From Phreatobacter sp. (GTDB lineage Bacteria; Pseudomonadota; Alphaproteobacteria; Rhizobiales; Phreatobacteraceae): DNA of 64,000 nt. The DNA lies in assembly GCF_027532945.1 (NCBI RefSeq), contig NZ_JAPZTZ010000003.1, forward strand, positions 186,001-250,000, read 5' to 3'. Positions within the stretch are counted from its first letter, which is position 1; the number at the start of each line of letters is the position of its first letter. This document shows positions 10,212-18,223 of the stretch, piece after piece. The position numbers and the translations under genes were made by a program. The notes beneath the pieces were generated by a model that was not told the origin of the DNA, did not search any database, and was given only the letters and a program-made list of their open reading frames with translations.

Positions 10212-11105
10212 ATGAACTGGATCACCGACGTCCTGCCGCCGCGCATTCGCTCCTTCCTGAAGCGCGACACGCCGGAGAACCTGTGGATCAAATGCCCGGA
10301 GACCGGGCAAATGGTCTTCCACAAGGACCTGGAGAGCAATCTCTTCGTCATCCCCGGCTCGGGCGTGCACATGCGCATGGGCTCGACGGCACGGCTGAAG
10401 TCAATCTTCGACAACGGCACCTGGTTCGACGTGCAGCTGCCTGAGGCGCCAGTCGATCCGCTGAAATTCCGCGACGAGAAGCGCTATGTCGACCGGCTGA
10501 AGGACGCCAAGGCCAAGACCGGCCTCGCCGACGCGATCAAGGTCGGCTACGGCAAGCTCGAAGGCCTGCCGGTCACCGTCGCCGTGCAGGACATGGACTT
10601 CATGGCAGGCTCGCTCGGCACCGCGGCGGGCGAGGCCATCATCCGCGGCATGATGACGGCGGTCGAGAAGAAGACGCCCTTCATCATCTTCACGGCCTCG
10701 GGCGGTGCGCGCATGCAGGAGGGCATCCTGTCGCTCATGCAGATGCCGCGCACGACGGTCGCCGTGCAGGCGCTGCGCGATGCGCAGCTGCCCTATATCG
10801 TCGTACTCACCAACCCGACGACCGGCGGCGTCACCGCGAGCTATGCCATGCTGGGCGACGTGCACCTTGCCGAACCGGGCGCGCTCATCGGCTTTGCCGG
10901 CCCGCGCGTCATCGAGCAGACCATCCGCGAGAAGCTGCCCGAAGGCTTCCAGCGCGCCGAGTACCTGAAGGACCACGGCATGGTGGACCTCGTCGTCCAT
11001 CGCCACGACCTGCGCGCGACGCTGGCCCGCCTCTGCCGCGTCCTCACCAAGGCGCCCGCACCGGCTCCGGCCGAGGTCCCCGCTCCGGTCGCCGTGGCGT
11101 CCTGA
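10212..11105 (+). CDS. accD: Acetyl-CoA carboxylase carboxyltransferase subunit beta
   Basis: AccD, with AccA, moves the carboxyl group from biotin-BCCP to acetyl-CoA, giving malonyl-CoA for fatty-acid synthesis. The 297-residue protein has the crotonase-like carboxyltransferase core ('[20 protein letters not shown]' and '[14 protein letters not shown]'). The N-terminal zinc ribbon is degenerate: CPxC is C28-P-E-T31 and the second cysteine pair is replaced by VIPGSG (46-51). This matches what I recall for other Hyphomicrobiales AccD proteins, so it is a lineage trait rather than damage. The C-terminus is a Pro/Ala-rich tail. It is followed by folC, as in relatives. Confidence 0.94.
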   Translation: MNWITDVLPPRIRSFLKRDTPENLWIKCPETGQMVFHKDLESNLFVIPGSGVHMRMGSTARLKSIFDNGTWFDVQLPEAPVDPLKFRDEKRYVDRLKDAKAKTGLADAIKVGYGKLEGLPVTVAVQDMDFMAGSLGTAAGEAIIRGMMTAVEKKTPFIIFTASGGARMQEGILSLMQMPRTTVAVQALRDAQLPYIVVLTNPTTGGVTASYAMLGDVHLAEPGALIGFAGPRVIEQTIREKLPEGFQRAEYLKDHGMVDLVVHRHDLRATLARLCRVLTKAPAPAPAEVPAPVAVAS

Positions 11106-11166
11106 CCCTTTCCTGTCCTTCATGGGGGTGCGCCGCGACGTGCGCCCTCGTCGCTGTCGAACGGCC

Positions 11167-12489
11167 ATGACGGTTCTCGCTCCCCCCATCGCCGAGATTC
11201 TCGACCGGCTCGCCAAGCTTCACCCGAAGCTGATCGACCTGTCGCTCGACCGGATGACCGGGGCTCTCGCCCGGCTCGGTGACCCGCATCTCGCGTTGCC
11301 ACCGGTGATCCATGTCGCCGGCACCAACGGCAAGGGATCCACCTCGGCCTTTGCGCGCGCCCTCCTGGAAGCCTCGGGGCGGACGGTGCATGTCTACACC
11401 TCGCCGCACCTCGTGAAGTTCAACGAGCGCTTCCGCCTCGGCGCGCCCGGCGGCGGCAAGCTTGTCGATGACGAAACCCTCGCCGACATCCTGCTCGAGG
11501 TGGAGCGGGTGAATGCGGGCGAGGCGATCACCCAGTTCGAGATCACCACGATCGCCGGCCTGATGCTCTTCGCCCGCCACCCCGCCGATGCGGTGATCCT
11601 CGAGGTCGGGATGGGGGGCCGGTTCGACGCCACCAATGTCGTGCCGAGACCGGCGGTGAGCGTCATCACCCCCGTCTCGATCGACCATGCGGAATTCCTC
11701 GGCGACACGATCGGCAAGATCGCCGGTGAGAAGGCCGGCATCCTCAAGCGCGGCCGGCCGGCGGTCATCGCCCGGCAGGAGCCTGAGGCCATGGCGGTGA
11801 TCGAGGCGGCGGCGGATGCTGCCCGCTCACGCCTCTCTGTCTCGGGCCTCGACTGGTTCGCGCGGCTGGAGAACGGCCGCTTTGTCTATCAGGACGACGA
11901 TGGGCTGGTGGATGCCCCCCCGCCGCGCCTGCCCGGCGCACACCAGGCGGAGAATGCCGGCACGGCCATCGCGGCAGTGAAAACCGCTGGCTTCGCGCTC
12001 GACGAGGCCGCCATCGCCCGCGGCCTGCAGACTGTGACCTGGCCGGCCCGCCTCCAGCGCCTCACTGGCGCGGTGGCCCAGGCCCTGCCAACGGGCGCAG
12101 AGGTCTGGCTCGATGGCGGGCACAATCCCGGCGGCGGCGAGGTCCTGTCGGCCGCCATCGCCGCCATGCAGGCGCGCCAACCGCGGCCGCTGGTGATGAT
12201 CGCCGGCATGATCTCGACCAAGGATCCGCGCGGCTTCCTGAACTTCTTCCGCCCCTTCGCGCCGAAGCTCCTCGCCGTGCCCTTCGCTTATCCGGCGGCA
12301 CTGTCAGCCGATGCCCTCGCCGTTGCGGCGCGCGACATCGGGCTCGACGCGCGGGCCATGCCGAGCCTCGACGCGGCGCTGGCCGCGGTCAAGACCGAAC
12401 CGGGCGCCCTGCCGCCGCGGGTGCTGCTCACCGGCAGTCTCTACCTCGCCGGCGAGGTGCTGAAGCAGGACGGCTGGACGCCATCCTGA
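11167..12489 (+). CDS. folC: Bifunctional folylpolyglutamate synthase / dihydrofolate synthase
   Basis: FolC adds glutamate to dihydropteroate and to folates. The 440-residue Mur-ligase-like enzyme has the P-loop 'AGTNGKGSTS' (51-60), the folate-contact 'YTSPHLVKFNERFR', 'ILEVGMGGRFDATN' and the linker 'SIDHAEFLGDTIGKIAGEKAGI' that carries the carbamylated lysine region. The 'WLDGGHNPGG' motif of the C-terminal domain is intact. The ATG at 11167 gives the family N-terminus; an upstream extension is Arg-rich and not conserved. It ends the accD-folC unit. Confidence 0.94.
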   Translation: MTVLAPPIAEILDRLAKLHPKLIDLSLDRMTGALARLGDPHLALPPVIHVAGTNGKGSTSAFARALLEASGRTVHVYTSPHLVKFNERFRLGAPGGGKLVDDETLADILLEVERVNAGEAITQFEITTIAGLMLFARHPADAVILEVGMGGRFDATNVVPRPAVSVITPVSIDHAEFLGDTIGKIAGEKAGILKRGRPAVIARQEPEAMAVIEAAADAARSRLSVSGLDWFARLENGRFVYQDDDGLVDAPPPRLPGAHQAENAGTAIAAVKTAGFALDEAAIARGLQTVTWPARLQRLTGAVAQALPTGAEVWLDGGHNPGGGEVLSAAIAAMQARQPRPLVMIAGMISTKDPRGFLNFFRPFAPKLLAVPFAYPAALSADALAVAARDIGLDARAMPSLDAALAAVKTEPGALPPRVLLTGSLYLAGEVLKQDGWTPS

Positions 12490-12534
12490 CGGAACCGCGG
12501 CGTCTCCCGACCGGTTGACCTCGGACACCGAGGA

Positions 12535-12690
12535 GGCCGCCTCCGTCAGGAGGTCGGCCACCAGCGCACCGGAGATGCCAGCGCCGACCACGACGACATT
12601 CGTCGTCAGGTTGCGCTTCAACAAGGTGTGCGGCAGCGCGCGGAGCGGGCGCGACATCCATCACCAACGGCCAGTACGCAGGTCCTTGCC
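12535..12690 (-). pseudogene. Remnant of an FAD-dependent oxidoreductase N-terminus
   Basis: On the minus strand one frame reads HGKDLRTGRW, a TGA stop, then WMSRPLRALPHTLLKRN and LTTNVVVVGAGISGALVADLLTEA before similarity is lost. The VVVGAGISGALVA part is an ADP-binding GxGxxG beta-alpha-beta fold. The preceding DLRTGR...W...P segment is the usual start of the DAO-type FAD oxidoreductases. The in-frame stop and the abrupt loss of similarity about 24 residues into the FAD fold show a dead fragment, with the rest of the gene deleted. It lies between folC and the DUF2272 gene. This call rests on motif recognition only. Confidence 0.6.
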
Positions 12691-12852
12691 ATGGGTCGCG
12701 ACAATCGGGTGCCTCACAGCGTCGGGCGGTCAGCTGATCGGCAATCGGTCGGTCGGCGCGACAATGCCCGGGGACCTGATCGGATTCCACGATACCGGCC
12801 CGATCGCATGACGATCTCGTCATCGTCGCCGAAACCTGCTTCTCTCCGCGCC

Positions 12853-13932
12853 ATGAGTTGGACGGTGTTGTCGCAGACGAAACGCCGGTGCCCTCCCAAG
12901 AGGTTTCTGGTGGCCCTCGCCTTCGCCTTGGGGGCCGGGATCGGACCGGCTTTCGCCGCGGGCGGACCGTGGGCCGGGTCGCGCGTGCTCGACCGCCTCT
13001 GTCGCGCCACCGGCGCGACGGCGCCCTCCCCTACAGCCCTCGCCATCGCCGCTGCGGCGGTGCGCGAGCACGAGACCTTCGGCGGCCACGTGATCGGCCG
13101 CGACGGCGTCTTCATCCGCTTCGGCGCGGTCGAGGCGGATGTCGCGCGCGACGAGGCGGCGGGCCGCGGCGTGCCCTGGCGGCAGGTCATGCGTTACTGG
13201 CAGAGCCTCGGTCCTTTGGACGAAGGTCCGCTGCAGCTGCGCCGGGTGCCGCGGGCGCTAGATGACGCATCCGTGGGCGGATCAGGCGACCTCGTTCCGC
13301 TCGCCGATGCGCTCGCCCGCCTGCGCGGAGCCACCATGCCGGAGACCGAACGCGAGGCGCTGCTCCAGTCTGCGCTGCGCGCGGCGGCTGTGGACATTCC
13401 CTGGTCTGCCGCCTTCGTCTCCCATGTGCTCCTGTCCGCGGGCGTGCCGCGCACGCGCTTCGCCGCGGCCATCGCCCATCTCGACTATGTCGCGGAAGCA
13501 GCACGGCGGAGCGAGGAGGAGGCCGACGGCCGGCCGGCGACGAGCTTCTACCGCGCCTGCGATCCCCGCCGCACAGCAATGCGCCCCGGTGACCTCCTGT
13601 GCCTGCACAGGCACGAGGCGGGCGCGCTTCCGATCGGCGGCGGCTATGCCGATCTTGTCCCGGCGCTCGCCCGCGGCGAGCGGCCCGTGTGGAACCTGCA
13701 CTGCGACATCGTCGTCGCCCGCGACGGCCGACGCGGCACGGCCAGCATCATTGGCGGCAATGTGCTGCAATCCGTGGCGAAGCGCGAGTTGCGCACTGAC
13801 CGCCGTGGCGCGCTGGGGAGGGCCCGCCCCGGCCCGTCCTGCGAGGCCGGCGGCCGGACCGGCACGCTGTGCCGACCGGAGGCGGCGCCATGGTTCGTGC
13901 TGTTGCAGGCGGTGGATCCCTCCGATCCCTGA
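12853..13932 (+). CDS. DUF2272 domain-containing secreted protein
   Basis: About 359 residues. The N-terminus (basic KRRCPPKR, then FLVALAFALGAGIGPAFAA) is a Sec signal peptide. The rest resembles DUF2272 proteins: 'IPWSAAFVSHVLLSAGVP' carries the conserved WSAAF(V/I)S segment, followed by 'MRPGDLLCLHR' and 'HCDIVVA', a pattern like NlpC/P60 or CHAP peptidases. DUF2272 has no firm biochemical role; a cell-wall amidase-like activity is only an inference. The start is uncertain: ATG 12853 gives a clean signal peptide, and ATG 12808 adds 15 residues. Neither has a good ribosome site. The gene follows an oxidoreductase remnant, so the upstream region has been rearranged. Confidence 0.68.
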   Translation: MSWTVLSQTKRRCPPKRFLVALAFALGAGIGPAFAAGGPWAGSRVLDRLCRATGATAPSPTALAIAAAAVREHETFGGHVIGRDGVFIRFGAVEADVARDEAAGRGVPWRQVMRYWQSLGPLDEGPLQLRRVPRALDDASVGGSGDLVPLADALARLRGATMPETEREALLQSALRAAAVDIPWSAAFVSHVLLSAGVPRTRFAAAIAHLDYVAEAARRSEEEADGRPATSFYRACDPRRTAMRPGDLLCLHRHEAGALPIGGGYADLVPALARGERPVWNLHCDIVVARDGRRGTASIIGGNVLQSVAKRELRTDRRGALGRARPGPSCEAGGRTGTLCRPEAAPWFVLLQAVDPSDP

Positions 13933-14023
13933 CGCCCTGCCAAATTTGCAGGCCTGCCCAGAACTGAGGCGCAACCACGCGCTGCAACATTTGCTATTGT
14001 GCGATGCAGCAACGGAGTCGCCC

Positions 14024-14686
14024 ATGTCGAAGCAGACGTCGATGGCCGATGATGCGCCCGCGTCACAGACCAAGCCGCTTGCCGATGTCGGCGTCAGGCA
14101 CCGTCTCCACGAAGACGCCATGGCCCTTGTCCTCGGCACGCTCTTCGTCTCGCTCGGCATCGCCTTCTACGCCAAGGCCTCGCTGCTGACGGGCAGCACG
14201 GTGGGCATCGCCCTTCTCCTCAGCTATGCGACGCCTGTCGACTTTTCGGCGCTGTTCCTGCTGGTCAACCTGCCCTTCTTCGCGCTGGCGCTCCTGCGGC
14301 TCGGCTGGTCCTTCACGGTGAAGACGCTCGCCGCGGTCTGCCTCGTCTCGGTCTTCTCGAAGCTCATGCCGCTCTGGCTGGAGATCGGCCATCTCAACCC
14401 GGTCTATGCGGCGATCGCCGGCGGCGGGCTCTTCGGCATCGGCCTCCTCATCCTCTTCCGCCATGGGATGAGCCTCGGCGGGGTGAGCATCCTCGCCTTC
14501 TACCTCCAGGAGAAGCACGGCATCCGCGCCGGCTATTTCCAGCTCGCTGTCGATCTCCTGGTGATGCTGGCAGCGCTGGCTGTTCTCAGCCTCGAGCTGG
14601 TGGCGCTCTCGGTCGCGGGCGTCACCGTTCTCTGCACCATCGTCGGGCTGAACCACCGCCCCGGCCGCTATGCCGGCGTGAGCTGA
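14024..14686 (+). CDS. YitT family membrane protein
   Basis: A 220-residue inner-membrane protein with about five helices. It shows 'LGTLFVSLGIAFYAKASLLTGSTVGIALLLSY' and 'GGGLFGIGLLILFRHGMSLGGVSILAFYLQ', the internally repeated 'G(x)tGSTvGia' and 'GmSLGGvsIl' elements of the YitT (DUF161) family. The transported substrate is unknown. The C-terminal DUF2179 cytoplasmic domain of longer YitT proteins is missing, leaving the short form common in proteobacteria. It converges with the MFS gene four bases downstream. Confidence 0.82.
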   Translation: MSKQTSMADDAPASQTKPLADVGVRHRLHEDAMALVLGTLFVSLGIAFYAKASLLTGSTVGIALLLSYATPVDFSALFLLVNLPFFALALLRLGWSFTVKTLAAVCLVSVFSKLMPLWLEIGHLNPVYAAIAGGGLFGIGLLILFRHGMSLGGVSILAFYLQEKHGIRAGYFQLAVDLLVMLAALAVLSLELVALSVAGVTVLCTIVGLNHRPGRYAGVS

Positions 14687-14690
14687 CCGC

Positions 14691-15887
14691 TCAGTAGGTA
14701 TCGCGGCGGCGGATCAGGGCCAGCGACAGCAGCGCGCCCACGGCGCCCGCGAGGCTGATCGCCACCATCGGCACCGTGCTCATCAGCGAACCGACCAGCG
14801 TGCCGGAGGCCTGCGCCGCCAAGGCGCCGAGCCCCATCTGCGAAAAGCCGACAAAGCCGGAGGCCGAGCCCGCCGCTTCCGGCCTGACGCTCACCGCGCC
14901 AGCGATGGCGCCGGGCAGTTGCAGGCCGTTGGCGAAGGCAATGGCGGCCTGCGGCAGGAACAGCCAGGCCGGATGCACCATCCAGCCGGCGAGCGCGATG
15001 GCGAACTGGACGAGGGTCATGACCAGCATCATCACGCTGCCCCAGCGGATCAGCCGGTCCGCACCGAAGCGGGCGGCATAGCGGCCGCAGACGGCGTTGC
15101 CGAGCATGTAGCCGCAGGCATTGACCATGAACCACAGGCCATAGACCGTCGAGCTCTGGCCCATCAGCGTCACCGAGGCGTGGGGAGCACCGCCGACGAA
15201 GGAGAAGAAGGTCATGGACGAGAGTGCGCCGATCAGCAGGTAGCCGAGAAACATCCGGTTGCGGACGAGGTCCCGGGCATCGCGCAGGAGCTGGCCGACG
15301 GTCGGCGAGGAGACCACCGCCCGCGTCTCGGGCAGCCGGATGGCGGCGAGCACTAGCGTCACGCCGGCGATGACGGCGGTCGCGGCGAAGACCCAGCGCC
15401 AGCCGATCGTCTCGGTCATCAAGCCGCCGATGGAGGGCGAGACCATCGGGGCGACGACCATGGCCATGGTGACCCAGCCGATCATCGAGGCGGCGCGGTC
15501 CTTGTCGAAGACGTCGCGGATGATGGCGCGGCCGATGACCTGGCCGGCAGAGGCGCCAAAGCTCTGGAGGACGCGCGCCAGGATGAGCATGGCGGCGCTG
15601 GCGGCAAGCGCCGCGAAGAGGCTCATCACCGCTGTGACGGCCAGCGCGCCGAGAATGACCGGGCGGCGGCCATAGCGGTCCGACAGAGGGCCGAGAAAGA
15701 GCTGCGCCACCGCCATGCCGGCGAGATAGAGCGTGATGGTGAGCTGGATCGTGCCGGGATCGGTGTCGAAATACAGGGCAAGACCCGGCACCGCCGGCAG
15801 CGGCAGGTTGAGGGCCATGGGGCCGATCGCGGCGAGGACGACGAGCAGCGGCACCAGGGCGCGCGGCGCGAGGCGGGGATCGGACAT
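14691..15887 (-). CDS. MFS transporter, Bcr/CflA drug-efflux type
   Basis: A 398-residue, 12-helix major-facilitator transporter. Motif A is 'GPLSDRYGRRPV' (66-77). The 'RVLQSFGASAGQVIGRAIIRDVF' stretch (helix 4/5) is typical of the Bcr/CflA subfamily of H+-coupled multidrug exporters (bicyclomycin, chloramphenicol, sulfonamide in characterised members). The substrate here is not predictable. The ATG at 15887 is preceded by GAGGG; a TTG four codons upstream is possible. Confidence 0.88.
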   Translation of the reverse strand: MSDPRLAPRALVPLLVVLAAIGPMALNLPLPAVPGLALYFDTDPGTIQLTITLYLAGMAVAQLFLGPLSDRYGRRPVILGALAVTAVMSLFAALAASAAMLILARVLQSFGASAGQVIGRAIIRDVFDKDRAASMIGWVTMAMVVAPMVSPSIGGLMTETIGWRWVFAATAVIAGVTLVLAAIRLPETRAVVSSPTVGQLLRDARDLVRNRMFLGYLLIGALSSMTFFSFVGGAPHASVTLMGQSSTVYGLWFMVNACGYMLGNAVCGRYAARFGADRLIRWGSVMMLVMTLVQFAIALAGWMVHPAWLFLPQAAIAFANGLQLPGAIAGAVSVRPEAAGSASGFVGFSQMGLGALAAQASGTLVGSLMSTVPMVAISLAGAVGALLSLALIRRRDTY

Positions 15888-15959
15888 CGGGGCCCTCAAG
15901 ACCTTGAGCCCCGATGTCGCCCATCGCAGGCGACGGGGTCAAGATGGTGGCGGGAATGG

Positions 15960-15991
15960 CCGCCCTGTCACCCGCCGGGGTGGCAGGACGG
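15960..15991 (-). terminator. Stem-loop between Bug protein gene and MFS gene
   Basis: A 14-bp stem (one mismatch, one G-T pair) with a GCCG loop: CCGCCCTGTCACCC at 15960-15973 and GGGTGGCAGGACGG at 15978-15991. It lies 14 bases after the stop of the minus-strand Bug gene. There is no T-run, so it may act as an RNA-stabilising or Rho-assisted end rather than a classical terminator. Confidence 0.45.
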
Positions 15992-16004
15992 AACTATCGC
16001 CCCA

Positions 16005-16979
16005 TCAGTTGGTCGGCGTGAAGCCGGACTCGGCGATGACCTGGCGCCACTTCGCGACCTCGCTCTCCAGCTTGGCGCGCGCCTCCGCCGGCCCGCGCTG
16101 GCCGGCCGGATAGGCGGTGGTGCCGAGATCGGCGAAGCGGGCGAGGACCGTCGGGTCCTTCAAGGCAGTCTCCAACGCCGCGGAGAGCCTCTGGACGACG
16201 GGTGCCGGCGTGCCGCGCGGCGCATAGAGCGCATGCCAGACGGTGACCTCGAAATTCGGCAGGCCCGCCTCATGCAGGGTCGGCAGGGTCGGCAATTGCT
16301 CGACCCGCTGCAACGCCGTTACCGCATAGGCCCGGATGCGCCCCCCCTGGATCTGCGGGATGGAGTTCGTTGTCTGGTCGCAAAGCGCGTCGAGCTGGCC
16401 GGCAACGAGGTCGTTCATGGCCGGGCCCGTGCCGCGATAAGGGATCTCGTTGAACTGCACCTTGAGCTGGGCCTGCAGCATCATGTTGCAGAGGTGAGAG
16501 CCAGAGCCGACGCCGGCCGTCCCGAAGCTGATGCCCTTTCCGGTCTTCTTCACGTGGTCGAGGAACTCGGCGATCGTCCTGGTCTCGAGGCCGGTCTTGG
16601 AGACGATGACGAAGGGCCCCTGGTTGATGAGGCCGATCGGCTCGAAGTCCCGGAGCGTGTCGTAGGTCAGGTTCCGGTAGAGCGTCGCGCCGGCCGCGAG
16701 CGCGAGGTGGTGGATGAGCAGGGTGTAGCCATCCGCGGCCGCCCGTGCCGTTCGCGCGGCACCGGTTGTGCCACCCGCGCCGCCGACATTCTCGATCAGG
16801 ACGCTCTGGCCAAGCGTCGCCGACATGGACTGGCCGATGAGGCGTCCGAGAACGTCGGACGGGCCGCCAGCGGCAAAGGGGACGATCAGCGTGATGGGGC
16901 GGTCGGGGAAGGTCTGGGCCATGGTCGGCATGGACAGGCCCATGACGATCGCGGCGGCGCTGGCAAGACGTCCGAGCAT
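16005..16979 (-). CDS. Bug-type substrate-binding protein of a tripartite tricarboxylate transporter
   Basis: A 324-residue periplasmic binding protein with a Sec signal peptide (first ~22 residues, ending TMAQ). The mature start 'FPDRPITLIVPFAAGGPSDVLGR' and 'VENVGGAGGTTGAA' are the hallmarks of the Bug/TctC family that binds carboxylated solutes. No TctA or TctB membrane genes are in the window, so it must share a permease or act as a sensor. It lies 67 bases downstream of the GntR gene on the same strand and divergent from suyAB. By position, its ligand is plausibly sulfolactate or a related C3 acid, since TTT systems have been linked to sulfolactate uptake in other bacteria. Confidence 0.9.
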   Translation of the reverse strand: MLGRLASAAAIVMGLSMPTMAQTFPDRPITLIVPFAAGGPSDVLGRLIGQSMSATLGQSVLIENVGGAGGTTGAARTARAAADGYTLLIHHLALAAGATLYRNLTYDTLRDFEPIGLINQGPFVIVSKTGLETRTIAEFLDHVKKTGKGISFGTAGVGSGSHLCNMMLQAQLKVQFNEIPYRGTGPAMNDLVAGQLDALCDQTTNSIPQIQGGRIRAYAVTALQRVEQLPTLPTLHEAGLPNFEVTVWHALYAPRGTPAPVVQRLSAALETALKDPTVLARFADLGTTAYPAGQRGPAEARAKLESEVAKWRQVIAESGFTPTN

Positions 16980-17046
16980 CGGTTTCCTCCTTGGGGGTGA
17001 CGGTATTGTCGTTGTTCAGCGTCCGGTCCGTCGAGCCGGCGCCATT

Positions 17047-17790
17047 TCATTTGAGATCCGAAGTGTAGTGGAATTGATCTGTCCTGCAGAGGGACACACG
17101 CCATTCCACCCTCTGCCCGTCAAGATCGAGGGCAAGGCGGTCGATGGCGAGAACGGGCGATCCGGCGGCAAGGCCGAGATGGGGGGCGTCGGCGGGCGGA
17201 CACGGCACCGCCTTGAGGCTCTCGCTGGCGCGGGCGATGGTCACGCCGTAGCGCTCGGCATAGAGGCCGTAGAGATTGTTCGGGACAGGATCGCAGGCAG
17301 CGAGGCCAGCGAAGCGGGCTGACGGCACGATGATGCTCTCGCTGACCGCGATGTCGCCACCAAGCGAGCGCAGGCGGTGGATGCGCACGACGCGCGTGCC
17401 GCGCCTGAGGCCGAGCCGCAGTGCGGCGTCAGCGTCGCACCGCTCTTCACCCACCGACAGCACGGTGCTGTCGGGAAAGACGCGGCGTCCGTCGTCGCGC
17501 GACAGCTTGAAGAACTGGAAGAGGATGCGGTCCTCGTCGTGGCTGGCGACGAAGGTACCGACGCCCTGGCGGCGGACGAGGAGGCGCTCGGCCGTCATCT
17601 CGTCGAGCGCCTTGCGCACCGTTCCCTGGCTGACGCCGAGTTCGGCGGCGATCTGCATCTCGGAGGGGATGGCGCGGCCGGCCTGCCATTCGCCGTCGGC
17701 GATGCGGCGCACGAGCCGCTCCTTCACCTGCCGGTAGAGCGGCAGGAAGCCGATGACACGCCCAGGATCCGCCTTGCCTGTGATGGCCAC
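17047..17790 (-). CDS. GntR family transcriptional regulator, HutC subfamily (UTRA domain)
   Basis: A 247-residue repressor-type protein. The N-terminal winged helix (about 15-85) has the classic 'LYRQVKERL...GEWQAGRAIPSEMQIAAELGVSQGTVRKALDEMTAERLLVRRQGVGTFV' layout, interrupted here to keep quotes short: key elements are PSE, LGVSQGTVRKAL and RRQGVGTFV. The C-terminal UTRA effector domain spans about 100-243 ('NNLYGLYAERYGVTIARASESL'). It is divergent from suyA with an 82-base gap. The GTCTT-ATAC-AAGAC palindrome at 17834-17847 overlaps the predicted suyA -10 and is its likely operator. The likely effector is a sulfonate or hydroxyacid intermediate (inference). Confidence 0.9.
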   Translation of the reverse strand: MAITGKADPGRVIGFLPLYRQVKERLVRRIADGEWQAGRAIPSEMQIAAELGVSQGTVRKALDEMTAERLLVRRQGVGTFVASHDEDRILFQFFKLSRDDGRRVFPDSTVLSVGEERCDADAALRLGLRRGTRVVRIHRLRSLGGDIAVSESIIVPSARFAGLAACDPVPNNLYGLYAERYGVTIARASESLKAVPCPPADAPHLGLAAGSPVLAIDRLALDLDGQRVEWRVSLCRTDQFHYTSDLK

Positions 17791-17811
17791 CGCAACCCTC
17801 TCCGCCGACGA

Positions 17812-17840
17812 TTGACAGCCTAGCAGGTCTTATGTCTTAT
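17812..17840 (+). promoter_or_regulatory. Predicted sigma70-type promoter of the suy operon
   Basis: TTGACA (17812-17817) matches the -35 consensus exactly. After a 17-base spacer, TCTTAT (17835-17840) matches the -10 at four of six positions. It lies 32 bases before the suyA start and points toward it. It is partly overlapped by the palindrome at 17834-17847. Confidence 0.55.
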
Positions 17841-17847
17841 ACAAGAC
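17834..17847. promoter_or_regulatory. Palindromic operator candidate for the GntR regulator
   Basis: GTCTTATACAAGAC is an inverted repeat with GTCTT/AAGAC arms and a 4-base centre. HutC-subfamily GntR proteins bind palindromes of the general type GT-N-(A/T-rich)-N-AC, so the match to the divergent gntR product is good. The site covers the suyA -10 region, which fits repression by steric block. A direct repeat of GTCTTAT (17827-17833 and 17834-17840) adds a half-site. Confidence 0.5.
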
Positions 17848-17872
17848 TAATAAGCCTACGGAGGAAACGCCC

Positions 17873-18160
17873 ATGGGGGCCCCGCATCTCTTGGTCCACG
17901 AGAAGAAGGACACGGTCGGCGTCGTGGTGGTGGAGGGCCTGAAGGCCGGCACCGACATGCTGGCGGTCGTCACCCACGACAATTCAGACTTCCGGATCGC
18001 GGCGAAGCAGGACATCCCGATCGGCCACAAGGTGGCACTGAAGGACATCAAAAAGGGCGAGACGATCTGGAAATACGGCCAGGACATCGGCATCGCCAAG
18101 GCCGACATCAAGAAGGGCGAACACGCCCACGTCCACAACATCAAGACCAAGCGCTGGTGA
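17873..18160 (+). CDS. suyA: Sulfolactate sulfo-lyase subunit alpha (UxaA-family SAF domain)
   Basis: A 95-residue SAF-domain protein: 'HDNSDFRIAAKQDIPIGHKVALKDIKKGETIWKYG' (split: HDNSDF..., IPIGHKVAL, IKKGE.IWKYG) is the small-subunit signature of the UxaA/altronate dehydratase superfamily. In SuyAB the small alpha and large beta subunits together split (R)-sulfolactate into pyruvate and sulfite. Altronate or galactarate dehydratase is the alternative from sequence alone. The separate small subunit and the flanking slcC, comC and exporter genes favour SuyA. GGAGG lies nine bases before the ATG. Confidence 0.8.
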   Translation: MGAPHLLVHEKKDTVGVVVVEGLKAGTDMLAVVTHDNSDFRIAAKQDIPIGHKVALKDIKKGETIWKYGQDIGIAKADIKKGEHAHVHNIKTKRW

Positions 18161-18223
18161 GGCCTGGCGCGGAGGCAAACGGCCTCCCCCGCCGCACACA
18201 GAACGCATAACGAGGAAACCGCC

